From NCBI GenBank assembly GCA_030770425.1, contig JASJFT010000075.1:1-64000 (forward strand): a stretch of 64,000 nt of DNA, written 5' to 3'. The notes under the pieces are model-generated. The model did not search any database, was not told where the DNA came from, and saw only the letters and a program-made list of their open reading frames with translations. Positions 52,128 through 64,000 of this stretch are shown here, one piece after another (the first letter of the stretch is position 1; each line of letters opens with the position of its first letter). Source of the DNA: Darksidea phi (Eukaryota; Ascomycota; Dothideomycetes; Pleosporales; Lentitheciaceae). The translations under genes were made by a program, and so were the position numbers.

Positions 52128-55100
52128 GAGAATGCCTTGAGGATAGCCCGCGGGGGTCTAGAGAGGGGGGGGCTGTAGAGGTAGGCTGTGCTGCGGGCCA
52201 AACGATGGGTGTCGGGGAAGAATGAGCTGAGGCGTCTCGCCGGTGTATTATGGTCAGTGCCGCATGCGGGTATGCACGAGATAATAAAGGCGGAGGTGGA
52301 TGGTGCGGGCGAGGGGACGAGGCTGAGTTCCTTTGGCACTGTATCGCCGTTTCCCTGGGACAGTCGGCAACAGGAGAAGTGCCAGAGCTAGAGCAATCGC
52401 AGGTCAGTCAAACGCGCGGGAACGGTGGCCAACAGGCTCAACAGGTTCGATTGGACCGCACAGCCACACATTCACTCGGTGGTGCGTTGTTGTTTCGTTG
52501 GTCGAGCCTCTGTGCTGCGGCGAATACGGATCTTGCTCACCTGGTCGCGTGTACGCGGTCGGGGAGGCAAAAAGGTGGCCGGCTGGTGCTAGAGTTCCCC
52601 GGCACAGCTGAGGAGGGGCGCGAAGCCGATGGGACTAGAGGGTCAAGTGAAATCTATGGGGGTGAAGGGGTGTGGCAGTGTAAATAGCTTCGCATAGTGT
52701 GGACGAAGAACAGCCGACTCGAAGAGCACAAGGGGGGAAACAAGGAACGGAAGTGGCAATCAAACCGGCGAAAGAAGTCTGTTGAGAACAAAGGTTCGCA
52801 GGGAACAAAGTCAAGGCGGTTATCCAGGACGACGAAGCCTCAAGAAAACGGAAAAGTCGACCTCGTTCCATGCGGGTGAATGTTGACCTCGCCAAGCACA
52901 GCACTGCCCCGATTGCTCTGGGTTAGCTCGCCTTGAGGACGTGGATCGGCCGTCTTGGGCTAGCTTGGCTCTGCTACCGATTCGCGCGAAGCCTTAGCCC
53001 TCGAGCCGGCTCTTTACCCTCGAAACGCTTCCGTTTCACGACGCCGTCGCCTCTTTGGCCTGCGACTTTGCTGGCCGACAGCCCCGACAGCCCCGACAGC
53101 CCCATGCCGCACAGCGAGCAGCAGCCGGCCATGTGGTCGCGAGACAGCTGGCGACACAGACATCGGCATGAGTGCTGTTCCGGGTCCCTGAGATGAGGCC
53201 AAGCAGCACTGCGTCAGAGCGCCGCTCCATGGGCCGCAAACACAACAAGATTGGGCGAGTGCACATGTGGTACTACGGAGCGCCGCCGCGTGGGCGATGG
53301 ACATTCATCTCAATTACCGATGGTTGCTGCCAGGGCGGCGTACGCCGTCAGCGTCATTCGCCGCCCGTTTGGCGCCAGCAACACAGCCTCCGACCCGTCT
53401 GGGAGGAGTATTGTATATCTAGCACCCAACCATTCGACCATGGCGGCTGCGAGTCCTCCTGTTCCTAAATCGGCAACGCCCGCTTCCTAGCGGCCAAGCG
53501 CGCGATAGCCCGGATGATATGCCACTGGCGGTGACTGCCCGGTATTGATTTGCGTACGAGGCGCCGTCGTTCCTTGGCCGGCCACCAAGATCTCGTCATA
53601 GACCCTTTGATGTACAGCAAACCGAGCGTTGGGTACATCACGCGATGCCATGAGTCTTGGTAGTGCATCGTAAGAGCACCTGCGACTGACGATTGACGCT
53701 GGCAAGTAGACGCGCGGATCTCAATACTCTCATCTATCAAAGTACTCGTCATAGACATGGCACCGTCTTTTCAACCCGCACATGGATAGTCTGGGCAAAG
53801 AGCAAGCCTCGATGCTTGCCGTGTTCACGGTTACGACACCACTTGTTTTTCGCCCTTGGCAGGGGAGCAGGATTATCAAGTCTTCGGGGCCTTGTCGGCC
53901 TTGTCCCCCTTCAGTCGCTGCACTTTTGCATCATCGAGCCTGTCCTTCGTAAATACACGCTTTATAGCGTTAGGGAGCATGCATTTCCAACGTCAGGCTG
54001 CAGAGCATCACCCCAGCAGCCGCGCTAGGGTTGCATCTGCTGTACATCGGCTTTGAACGCACACCGTCTAGCAATTATCAAACTCGACTTCCCTCTCGCC
54101 CCTCCGTCAGCCACCGTAGACCCACCAAACAACCGTCGATTGTCAAGCGCCAATGATCGCGGCGTCCAATTGACGGCGGGCGCTAAATCCACGCTGCAGA
54201 AAGATCAACTATAACGGTCACAGCAGACGTTCGTCGGCAGATGCAGCTGTCGCATTGTCCGTGTACACGATGATGCGATTTTAGTTCTCAAAGTGCTGAT
54301 CATCCGTACGACGTGCAGTGGACGGCCCGAACGCACATCATAGCCGCCTGGGTATCCGCAAACACAAGCCCCTCACATATTCAAAGCGCTACTCAGACGT
54401 CCTATAGCCCTTTCTTTTTCAGGTTCATCCACCACCCCGAAACGCTACTATTTCGATCTCGCAAGCCAACCTAGACGTTCAACATCTACAAGGTTCTTCT
54501 AGCCCCATAACTCTATTTTCGCCTTACGGTCTCAACTCCAAACCGTACCTGCATAACGGCCCCCAGATCCACGTCCGCAGCGTCTAAAAAGAGGCGATGC
54601 ACTCCACACTCCAACAACCAGGTTTTAGCGCCTCTTGCGGCACGGACATGCTGCTTCCCGCGCCTATCTTTGGGCCAAAGACAGATTTATACTCCGTTTC
54701 GAAAACAACTATAGCGGGCTAGGCTGGGAATAGCAACCACAACATTGTCCGGATACGTCCCGCGCCGTTCCATGATTGGACTTGCAACCTTACCATCGGC
54801 TCCTCAAGACTGATTCTAATTGAGGGCTCAATACATGTCCGACAGTAACACGATAGGATCTGATCCCATCTTTACAGCGCTTCCGTCTAGGCAACTAATA
54901 CTGATAGGATGATGCATGCTTCCATCTCGGTAAGGGATTATCACCAGCAACGGTGATTATGAAATAGGTACGCTTCTTCCGAAGCGTCTGACCACCGGTT
55001 ATCCCGCGTTCGTCCCGTACTATCGCGAGCAAAAGGGTATTTACATGCAGAATTCGGACAGCGTCTACTTTGCACATGCGTGCCTACCTATGCCACCGTC

Positions 55101-58082
55101 GCCAGCTGAGACGACTGGTAGCGGTGGCTTCATACTGCGTCAAGTCTGCCTCGCTCTATATGTGGGTGACTTGTTAACAGTATTCTTCATGCCTCGGTGT
55201 CGCTTTCGGTTCTCGATCCATACATCGCCGGCAAATGCATCGCGCAATCCAATACTCTCGTACACCGTACAACAGCCACATCGCCTCCCGCAAAAGTGAA
55301 TCGCAACCAATCGCACTCATCTCCGTCACATATATCATCCACATTCACCTTACACAATTCCGTGACAAGTGTCATTCGCCTTCCCTGCGAAAACACCAAG
55401 TGCACGTGCCGACCCAATCCGGTAATTTTTACCGCGCCACCCGAACACAACCGCCACTCCCCTCACCTCGCTTCACCTGTTCTTCGGTCACAATATCGGC
55501 TTTTTGGCTGCCACTGCATACAGGCTTTTCTAGCTCGCGCGCCGAAGAGGGCAAAATGCAAATCTTGCACCAAAGCCAGAGTTTGGCCACTTTGTTGCAG
55601 CGCTTGGCAGATAGGCTGTGCAATTCAAACATTTTCCCGCTAAAAAAGCGGATGTCACCAACACGAACATGCAAACGGCGCCATATGTTCTCAATGCGGG
55701 TTTGTCGATCTCTATCGATAGGTAGAAACTCTTGAACCGTGGTTCGGTGCTTGCCGAATTGGGCTGTTGGGCTTCAATTGCTAGCTAAGCTTTGTGTGGA
55801 GCTGGAAGCACGGGGACAGGGGCACAAGGCTGTGATGTGATGGACCGGTGAGCACAAACGCCGGCCTTTCACATTCCAACTGAACAGCCTTGAGGAGGGG
55901 AACATTCTCTGGGAAATCATTCCGCCAAAGGCCGTTAGGAAAAGTAGTCCGCTGGACGACTCGTGATTCTGACCATCCCGTCGAGGCTGCGGTCTTGAGC
56001 TGCGGCCCTGCGCAAATACGAAAACGAGTGCCTAATAGAGCCGAGAAATTATATGCTGTAGCCTACTCGATACCCTACAGCTGATAAACCGTCCACATTT
56101 TTGGTTCTGCACAGCTCAGCTTTTCACCGGAACAGGGAGTGTTGAAGGGTGATGTTGACTTGATACCTCAGGCATGAAAACCCGTTTGTAGCTCAGACAC
56201 CGAATGACCCCCCCCTTTTGTGTGAGACGGAGCACGCTCCGACCACCGCCCACCCCAACGATACCCGCGAGAGCGCTCTGAAGCGTCCATTCGACACACG
56301 CAAGCAAGTAACCACCCGAGGGGTTTGCCCCATCGGGATAAGTCCGGCCTTTATGCCTGCTATTCAGGGCGGGTAGAGAATTGTGGGACCATTACGCGTA
56401 GCCAACTCATAACAGCTTTGTTATCGCAACACCCAATACACTGATACCTTTTTAATGCCGCTATAGTCGAGAGCATACCGAAATTGCATCCGGATATGAA
56501 TCGGTGCACCGAAACCATTTCCTTGGGTGAGCCTTGCGACGTGAAACATTTATGCCGGTGTCGGTAGCAATTGCAGTCGCCCCACGAAGGGGTTTGGTAA
56601 AGGCGACACCGTGATCTCGTTTTGGGACACGGTGGAGATATGTAAGAGGGGGGTTATGGAGCACTGCGTCGAGTGAGCCTTGCGACGGTGAGGCTTCTTG
56701 TGTGGAGTTGCATGGTGTCGTGTAGCACCGGGATATTAAAAGGGAGAGCCTAAAACTGGGTTAGTGGAGTGTATGTACTGGGTTTTTATGTCCAAGAGAA
56801 GTGTATGGGGTCGTTTCGGCTGTTCTACCTTTAGCAGAAAGCACTTCTTGAAGGCTACCTATTCGTAACAGCCAGTCTGTTTGCCGCAAGAAGATCATGA
56901 ATTAATTCTTCTTACACCTCAACTAAATAAACACACGTTGTGGCCATCTACCTGTATTCTACGTTTCATCCACCATCCTATCAAGTTAAGCAACCTCCTC
57001 CCCCCTCCCCCCCTTTTTTTAACCGTGTGAAGATAATTGCACTATCGATGCTGTCCATCAACCAGCGGGCAGATAAACACGTAATAACAAACATCCGAAA
57101 TAGTACTTAGAAGAAGTGCAAGCTCCCCATCAACAGAGAAGACACTGGGAAGTCTTATATCTGGTCTGCCTGAATACTAAGTCAGGACCAATCATACCGC
57201 CAGGCCCCAATTGCTGCGCGCAAAGTAGGGTGATGAGGGAGGAGGCATGGACTGCGTCGCATTCGTAAGACGGTGGTGCATGTGCCTTTCTTGGAAAACA
57301 ATGGGCACTGACACCCCTCTGGAGTACCTTTGCTGACTTCCCATCCCGATTTGTAGTGCACGCTCGAGGTGGGAGTCCTTCACGCCCACCACAAGTCTAC
57401 GTGGGGTCTACACTAAGGTTTGGCTTCGGGTTGAGAGGGCGGACTGATATTTTTTGGTCTTTCCTAAGGAAAAACTACATTGCGCCACTATGCTATTGTA
57501 GGGGGGCCGAGGGGGGGTGTGTCCTCTAATGATAATTTGTAGATATGTGAAAACTAACATTGTAATAGTATCTGTACATAAAGGAGTGGAATACTTGACG
57601 TCAGCAAGCACAACTAGTCGCACAGACGCAACGCACGCGACGATGGGACAGTGAGTGGCCAACACTGACTTCATCCGACACGAGCCTCAACATGCGACTC
57701 AGAGGAAAGGGAGCGAAGCATTTGTAGGATTGAACGTTTGTCTGAGCGATGAGTAGTGTTAGTGTCGAGAAAAGAAAGTGATCTCGCAGCCCGTGTAGTT
57801 TTGTTACCTTCTTCATCGTGCTGCTCTCGTAAATGCGTGCACCTCTCAGTCAGTCACCACTAAACCCCGAGCGCCCGACGTATACCCATATTCAGCCTTT
57901 TGTACGCCTTGATGCCGTTGGTGGAACTGCTGACACAGCCTTGCGCCCAATATGCAGTCATCACATCTCGCGAAAGCAGCGCCGTTCCGCGCGATGCCGT
58001 ATAATTGATGACGCGCACACTACCATCACATCAACGCATTCGAGCATTGAGTTGGGGACCCGAGTGCGCCCATTGCTCCACC
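52128..58082. other. Gene-free region of about 6 kb upstream of PMC1
   Basis: No open frame, spliced or not, gives a protein I can support across almost 6 kb. The first ~900 bp will include the PMC1 promoter and leader. Minor structure includes three CCGACAGC units (53074-53103), a 15-nt direct repeat (56527 and 56673) and C-rich runs near 56208 and 57000. The largest frames (for example 166 codons at 55235-55735) have non-coding composition. No tRNA, 5S rRNA or transposase is recognised. Confidence 0.55.
56527..56687 (+). repeat. Pair of 15-nt direct repeats
   Basis: GTGAGCCTTGCGACG occurs at 56527-56541 and again at 56673-56687, 146 nt apart, in otherwise unannotated sequence. The flanks are not repeated. 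Confidence 0.8.
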
Positions 58083-60226
58083 TCAATTGTCAGTTAGGGC
58101 GTCATCCGGTTCTTCTACTTGCATCTCTTTGCTCTTTAAATGAGGTAATTTGATTCCAATAACCAAGAGGTTAACTACGACAAACACGGCGATAGCGGAG
58201 ATGAAAGTGAGTCTTAAGCTACGTCCATATGCATCGATGACTAAAGACTTGTCAGTTTGCGTGGCTGTGTAAAAGGTACAGGGTCGGTTCCGGCGGATCC
58301 ATGGTTGCTCATCCGTCTCGCCTCAGCGGTTTGATAGGAAGCAGTTTCCAAATCATTACAGCGCTTGGCGCAAAATGGAGTGCAGAACGAGAAGGACCGA
58401 TGCAAACGATGCCGAAGGCACATACCTTGGCTTTGGTGTTTAGGATCAAGGTCAATGATGGATCGGACCGATTTTCGCACAGTAAGGATAATCTGCAAGA
58501 CGTCAGCCGGCTGTGGTCAAGCGGCAAAGTAGGGGTGTTGGCATTCGTACCTCATCCTTGTGCTGACCGGTGACGAACTGCTCGAGATAGGCGGTCAAGG
58601 CGTTTTGCAGGATGACACTGCTGAAAGAGACACCCATCACGATCCCAAGGCTCCGCCACAGTATCAGGGTGCTCGTCATGACTGCCTGATCTGCTTGAGT
58701 GCTTGTTGCGAGCACGGCGACGGATGTTGCCGGAAAGGAGAGGCCTTGCCCGACGCTTGCCGGGACGAGGAAGATGGTTGCTAGCCATGCCGGTATGCCC
58801 TCCCACATCGCTGATAGACCGATGCCACCTAACAGCATAAACAAGGAGCCGGCCACAATGAGCCATGTCATACGCCCAGTCGCTGTCATGATGAAGCCTG
58901 CAGAGACACCACATATAGTGAGGGCGAGAGATGGACCAGCGAGACGGAAGCCAGACGTGGATGCTGATTCGAGTTTTACAGCTTGGAAATACAGAGGTGC
59001 GTTGAAGATGATGGTATTGATACCTAATTGCGCGAAGAAATTGTTGAAGACCAGGTTGCCACGGGGTTTGGTGAAGAGCATTTGGAGTGGCATGACAGGC
59101 CTTGTCGCTTTCGATTCGACACGAACGAGGAATGTTCCAGTGATCGAGGCGATGACAAGCGATGTGATGACGAGCGGGTGTCTCCATGGGTAGACATTAC
59201 CTCCTAGGTTAAGACCAAGAATCAAGAAAGCCACAGAGCCCGTCAACAGAACGGAACCACTGATATCGAAACCTTTCATGGCATCTCGAATCCCTTGTCC
59301 TGAGTTTTTGGCTAGGTTTGGTCCAAGCGTTGTGGGCGTCGTGAAGTATCCGTTGATGAGAATGATGATGATCATAGGGATCTGGATGGCGAAGGTCATG
59401 CGCCATCCAATCTTATCACAGAGGAAGCCCCCAAATGCAGCCCCAGCTGCAGACCCACCACCATAGAAGAGATTGATGTACGCTTGATAGGTGCCACGCA
59501 CTTGGATACTGACGAGGTCATTGGTCATGATGTTTCCCATGGATAAGACGCCCGCGGCACCAAGTCCACAAAAGGCTCTGGCAGCGATGAAGCTACCGAT
59601 GCTCTGTGCAAGTGCACACCATGCTGTGGTGGCTGCGAGAAACAGGAGGCCGAATAGATACAATGGGCGTCGGCCGATGGTGTCTGATACACGGCCAAAA
59701 AGTGGCTGTAGTGAAGTGGAGGTTAGAAGGAATGCCGTGGAGAGCCAAGAAGCGGAATTTGAGGCGTTAAAGTATGATGTGATTACTGGATGGCTTGATG
59801 CCATGAGCGTAGAATCAAACATTGCTATCTGCACATTGGTTAACCTTCTCGCACACTCAAGTATTGACTGAACAATAGCTACCCCGATTACATCTTGTCA
59901 TGAAGACTTACAAAGTATCCAAGTAAAATACCTCCAAACACGAACCGAAACTGCGCCCTCGTGACCCCAGCAAGAAGTCCATCCTCCCTAAACTCGGCAG
60001 GGTCTTCCGGTTCCGGTCGCGCAGCTGAATCTTCGTCCGGGGCAAGCCAATGACTATGAGAGTAACTCCTTTTTTTTCCAGCCTCCGGGAATTGGGGTGC
60101 CTCAAGTGCACCTTGCCCTACCACGGCGATTTGAATGTCGTCTTCTTGAATTGCCGACCCATTTCCGTGGCTATCGGTTGGGGGTTGTAGAAGCGGTGTA
60201 CGCTCGGAAGGTTGACGGTCGCTCAT
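58083..60226 (-). CDS. MFS transporter, DHA2 / vacuolar basic amino-acid (Vba/Fnx) type
   Basis: Four exons, complement(58083..58240, 58426..58492, 58551..59828, 59912..60226), 605 aa from MSDRQPSERTPLL. Introns are GTAAGT...TGCAG, GTACGA...TTGCAG and GTATGT...TTTAG, all in frame. The N-terminal ~95 residues are cytosolic and carry an acidic/dileucine-like ERTPLLQ segment as in vacuolar proteins. The first span leads into FDSTLMASSHPVITSYF, a typical drug:H+ antiporter-2 entry. FGRVSDTIGRRPLYLFG is the MFS loop 2-3 motif, followed by the multi-span core. The C-terminal exons supply the last span (FISAIAVFVVVNLLVIGI). By family it exports toxic compounds or loads basic amino acids into the vacuole; substrate unproven. 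Confidence 0.9.
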
Positions 60227-60441
60227 AAGGTTGAGATTAAGATCCACCTATCTAGACGCCACCAGCATATGGATGTCGAGGGGATGAGGCCTGAGTTCAT
60301 CGTCGGGGAGTCAAAAGTTCGATAATCTGACAAAGCAGCTAGCCTCGGTTAGCCGGTTCAAGTTAGCCTTCTTTTGTACCTGTCTTATCGCCTTTTCACA
60401 AACTCGCGCATCTTTTAACTCTTTAAAAGAGCATCTTGAAT

Positions 60442-61292
60442 ATGAAGCCACCCCTGCGAATCGCCATCCTCGAGGCCGATACTCCACCAGACGACATCGT
60501 TGCAAGATTCGGCAGATATGGCAAGATTTTCCGCACCCTTCTAGAGAATGCAGCAGACGACCTGGGCAAGCCTGGCTTTTCAAAAGACAACCTGGAGCTG
60601 AGCGCATACGATGTTGTCAACGAACAGAAATACCCTGAGCTCGACGGAATTGATGCTGTTCTGATCAGCGGATCGAGTGAGGCGCTGCCCTTTTCCTGAC
60701 GAAGCATAACTGACCCTGTCAAGAGTACAATTCGTTCGACAATGACCCATGGATATTGAAATTAGTTGAGTTCACGGAGGGACTTCTCAAGCAAGATCGC
60801 ATTCGCATCATCGGCGTTTGTTTTGGCCATCAAATTATCGGCCGCGCGGCTGGTGTGAAAGTCGGACGAAGCGAGGGGGGATGGGAGGTCTCTGTGCTCC
60901 CGGTGGAACTGACCCAAAAGGGTAAAGAAATCTTCCAGCAAGACACACTCGTATGTCTCACGCACTGTGCACTTTTTCAGGCCGACTAACGAAGCGTTTA
61001 GAGCATCCACCAAATGCACAGAGATGCGGTATTCGAACGCCCAGAAGGCGTAGAGGCACTTGGTGGCTCTCCGAGGTGTCTCGTGCAAGACATGTACAAG
61101 AAGGGAAAGCTCATTTCTGTGCAAGGACATCCAGAGTTCCACGAGGCTATTGTGAGCTATCTAGTGACCATGAGGAACAAGCAGGGAATTTTCAATACAG
61201 CAGAGGCCAAGGATGCTCTAGATCGGGTAGGGAAGCACCACGACGGGATTGCGGTTGCAAAAGCGTTCTTGCGTTTCCTGCTCGAGGATTAG
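60442..61292 (+). CDS. Class I glutamine amidotransferase-like protein (GATase1)
   Basis: Three exons, join(60442..60676, 60724..60950, 61002..61292), 250 aa. Introns are 47 nt (GTGAGG...CAAG) and 51 nt (GTATGT...TTAG). The start MKPPLRIAILEADTPP matches stand-alone GATase1 proteins. The catalytic Cys is in IIGVCFGHQIIG (~residue 112), and the His/Glu pair is in VQGHPEFHE. The oxyanion strand ISGS-KYNSFDNDPWI is restored by splicing. These resemble yeast YLR126C and bacterial GuaA-like domains without a synthase partner. They probably hydrolyse gamma-glutamyl bonds, but no substrate can be named. Its start is 215 bp from that of the divergent MFS gene. Confidence 0.9.
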
Positions 61293-61836
61293 CATATATC
61301 AGTGCAGTGCTATACTGTACATTGACGTGAACATTGCACGCGAGACTACCGCAATATCAACTTCGGATGCATAGCAATATGGGGTTTAAGGCAATGAGGT
61401 CATCGCAGGATCAATCCCTATAGCCTGTATCCATAGGTCCTTGGGACAGTTCGGCATTTATGGAAGGTTGTGTCATTGGGGACATATGTAGTGCGCAACG
61501 TGATAGGATGCTATTTTAGGGCTTTATTGGGTGCATACGACGTGGCTTCTTTGGTGAGCTGAGTGTGCGGGAGGCGTGGGGAGATGTGACCGAAGCGGGC
61601 GACGGAAAATAAGCTAACTTGAAACGGGACCTGCGCCTCTATCGCTGCGACGCTCGCAACTTTCCGCACCCAACACTTTTCTGACTTCCTCCACGTCACT
61701 CGTTACTGTACGCTCTTCTCTACCATTTATTGCCGGCCGCGCCGCTGCATTTGTCTTCCACATTGCATACCCCTTTCTAATTTACAGTTGTTGCTGGATG
61801 CCGCTTGGTCGGTAGTCCGAGGCCTCCCCGGCTCCA
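61293..61836. other. Intergenic between amidotransferase and apyrase, no gene seen
   Basis: Contains the terminator of one gene and the promoter and leader of the apyrase. CT-rich sequence from about 61680 to 61800 precedes the apyrase start. No other feature. Confidence 0.5.
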
Positions 61837-64000
61837 ATGGGCAAGTGTACGCAATCCCCTTGGCGGACTGCGACTCCCCGCAGTATGTATCTCCAAGACT
61901 GACAGTGCTGGTCGCGTAGGGCGGTACGGTGTTATTCTGGACGCTGGGTCCTCTGGGACGCGGGTTCACATTTATCGATGGCTGAATAGCGACACGGCGC
62001 GCAAGTCGGCGAGCGAGGCGCAACTGCACAAACTGCCCGAGATCGAGACCGACAAGAAATGGACAAAGAAAATACACCCAGGGATATCCACTTTTGGCGA
62101 AAACCCTCACGATGTCGGCCCCGAACACCTCGATAAGCTCCTCACTCATGCGCTCAAACATGTGCCGCTCGACGAAGTCCCGAATACGCCCCTTTTCCTC
62201 CTCGCGACTGCCGGCATGCGAATACTCCCATCTGTGCAGCGGAAATCTGTGTTGCAAGAAGTTTGCGAATTTGCGCGAAGGACGACCAAGTTTCAATTGC
62301 CAGACTGCGACCTACACGTGCAGGTTATTCCAGGGGAGACGGAAGGCTTGTATGGATGGATAGCGGCGAACTATTTGCTTGGAGGATTTGACGATCCAGA
62401 AGGGCACGAACATGGCAAGGGACACCATACGTACGGTTTTCTGGATATGGGAGGCGCATCTGCCCAAATCGCTTTTGCGCCGAATGCCACCGAAGCGGAA
62501 AAGCACGCCAACGACCTCACTCTGCTACGATTACGATCTCTTGATGGAAGTCCTCTGGAATACAAGGTCTTTGTGACAACATGGCTGGGTTTTGGTGTTA
62601 ATCAGGCAAGGGAACGATATGTGAAGGCGCTTTTGGCGTCAAGTCCAGGCGCGAAGGAATACCCTGATCCATGTTTACCAGCAGGTGCAAAATTGACAGT
62701 GTCTGAGGATGGAAAAGTCATCGAGGATAAAAAGGCGAGCGGCCATCCGCTTGTTGGGACAGGGGTTTTCTCGGAGTGCTTACACCAGACCTATCCTTTG
62801 CTGGATAAGGAGAAGGAATGCCTAGACTCACCCTGCCTCATCAACGGACAGCATACACCAGCCATTGACTTCGACATCAACCACTTTGTGGGCGTGTCGG
62901 AGTACTACCACACGACTCATGAGATCTTCGAGATGGCGCACAGAGATGATGATGGCTACGATTTTGAGAGCTACCAGAAAGCGGTCAACGACTTTTGCAG
63001 CAAGCGCTGGAAAGAGATCGAAGATGGTATCCACAACAAGAAATGGGGAAAGAAGGTGGACGAGGACACGGCGCTCGAAGTATGTTTCAAGTCCTCGTGG
63101 CTTATCAATGTCCTCCACGATGGCATTGGAGTTCCCCGCGTCGGTATTGAAGATCTGGATGGCGTGCATAACGTTACGAAGGCAAAGGTCGGCGGAGGCA
63201 AAAAGAAGGACTTCCTGAACGCATTCCAGGCTGTAAACAAGATTAACGATGTAGAGCTTAGCTGGACATTAGGGAAAATGATTCTCTACGCATCGAGCGA
63301 AGTTCCCGCACCATCAACAGAAGCACTAGCAGTAGGCTTCGGCAGCAATAAGCCTGGCATACCCGAAGACTTCCAGTATCCAGGTGGCGCATACAGTCCA
63401 TACACAGGTTCTGATGACGGCATCTTCTCCGAAAACCCTCGTCGTATTCCTGGCTTCCTCATCTTTGTTCTTATTATCCTCGTCATCGGGTATATGATGT
63501 GCGGACGCGAGCGACGTAAGGCGGCAACACAGAAAGTAGCACACATGTTTGGCCGTGGCAGCAAGCATACATCGCTCCGCCGCCGCCGAGGTTTCGCAAG
63601 AAAGCTTTTTGGTCTCCGCAGCACACCCTCATACGACCGCATTCTCGAGGACGGCGAGGCAGCAAACGACTTCGAGCTCGCCTCCTACTCCGATGCCTCT
63701 GATAATGACCACTCAGACTCGAGTGACGGGACCCGCATCGGCCGTACCTCTGGTTGGGCCACGCCGCAAATCAAAGCGGGGCTGGCAGAGCCGGGGACAC
63801 CTTCGGCGTATATGGAAGCTGGTAGGGATATTATGGCTCAAGGTGCAGGGCTGGGATTGGGTCCACCTGGTACTTTTAGCAATTCTATTGAAAGAGAGGG
63901 TTTGATGGCGAGGACGGATAGTAGGGAGAGGATAGCGGGCGGGAGGTTTAGTCGGACGAGTAGTCCGAGGCGGTTGAAAAGTCCAATGTCGAAGCTAGTA
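61837..64000 (+). CDS. YND1: Golgi apyrase Ynd1-like (GDA1/CD39), 3' end outside window
   Basis: join(61837..61844, 61906..>64000), 701 residues visible and open to the last base. A tiny first exon (MG plus two bases) joins through a 61-nt intron (GTGTAC...GACAG) to AGRVGRYGVILDAG. All apyrase conserved regions are present: ACR1 DAGSSGTR (D15), ACR2 ATAGMR, ACR3 ETEGLYGWIAANY and ACR4 LDMGGASAQ (~D183). A membrane span lies at ~519-536 (GFLIFVLIILVIGYMMCG), followed by a long basic/Ser-rich cytosolic tail. That layout, with the catalytic domain before the span, is Ynd1 rather than Gda1. It hydrolyses nucleoside di- and triphosphates in the Golgi lumen and supports glycosylation by clearing UDP and GDP. 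The donor GTGTAC is less usual, so the first exon is the least certain part. Confidence 0.9.

Noticed and set aside
53074..53103. Three CCGACAGC units as a regulatory array
   Set aside because: Only three copies in a GC-rich leader; nothing beyond simple sequence is supported.
55197..55735. Overlapping 148- and 166-codon frames in the gene-free region
   Set aside because: Two different frames are equally open over the same DNA and neither shows protein-like features.
57601..57816. 71-codon minus-strand frame as a small secreted Cys-containing protein
   Set aside because: The hydrophobic stretch is not a convincing signal peptide and no cleavage site or conserved Cys pattern is visible.
61727..62296. 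189-codon minus-strand frame opposite the apyrase
   Set aside because: Shadow of the apyrase coding sequence, whose conserved regions are unambiguous on the plus strand.

Overview
The window is nuclear DNA of a filamentous ascomycete. Genes carry short introns (about 45-60 nt) with GTRNGT donors. The gene set is fungal: Prp22, Dad1, Rho4, She9/Mdm33, a Pth11-related membrane protein, a NACHT-WD40 NLR and a Zn2Cys6 regulator. The protein style and the NLR type suggest Dothideomycetes, probably Pleosporales; that placement is inference from memory of families, not a search. I can support 25 protein-coding genes, one clear pseudogene and one probable degenerate gene. No rRNA, CRISPR array or intact tRNA was seen. 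The first 72 bases are a pure C run, probably an assembly or sequencing artefact.

Layout. 0.5-8.2 kb is a housekeeping block: atypical hexokinase (-), GILT-like thiol reductase (+), NECAP-like endocytic adaptor (-), HAD phosphatase (-) and She9/Mdm33 mitochondrial inner-membrane protein (+). 8.2-19.7 kb is a gene-sparse, partly AT-rich accessory island. It holds a Pth11-related membrane protein, a degenerate Cys/Trp-rich gene on the minus strand, a degraded tRNA-like element, a large NACHT-WD40 NLR whose ten complete WD repeats are almost identical, and a dead short-chain dehydrogenase. 19.7-52.1 kb is dense conserved genome: Prp22 helicase, a small membrane protein, a weak small gene, a double-NBD ABC ATPase, a Zn2Cys6 regulator, the ASTRA subunit Asa1, a TauD-type dioxygenase, the wybutosine enzyme Tyw2, a Nudix protein, Rpb8, an F-box protein, a sphingoid-base-phosphate phosphatase, Rho4, Dad1 and a Pmc1-type calcium ATPase. 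52.1-58.1 kb has no gene I can support. 58.1-64 kb carries a DHA2/Vba-type MFS transporter, a class I glutamine-amidotransferase-like protein and a Golgi apyrase (Ynd1-like) that runs off the right edge.

Functional links are loose, as expected for a fungal chromosome; no biosynthetic cluster is present. Several genes share short head-to-head promoters: Prp22 with the 105-aa protein, Tyw2 with Nudix, the sphingolipid phosphatase with Rho4, and MFS with the amidotransferase.

The most interesting object is the NLR. Its WD40 array has the hallmarks of a rapidly evolving allorecognition or immune receptor: near-perfect 42-codon repeats, variation confined to a few surface positions, and two unit lengths that mark unequal exchange. 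It sits beside pseudogenes in the accessory island. Other points worth a look are an ABC ATPase with complementary decay of its two nucleotide-binding domains, a GC-AG intron, a GILT protein without the CXXC spacing, a hexokinase lacking one sugar-contact residue, and the degenerate gene at 11.9-12.7 kb.
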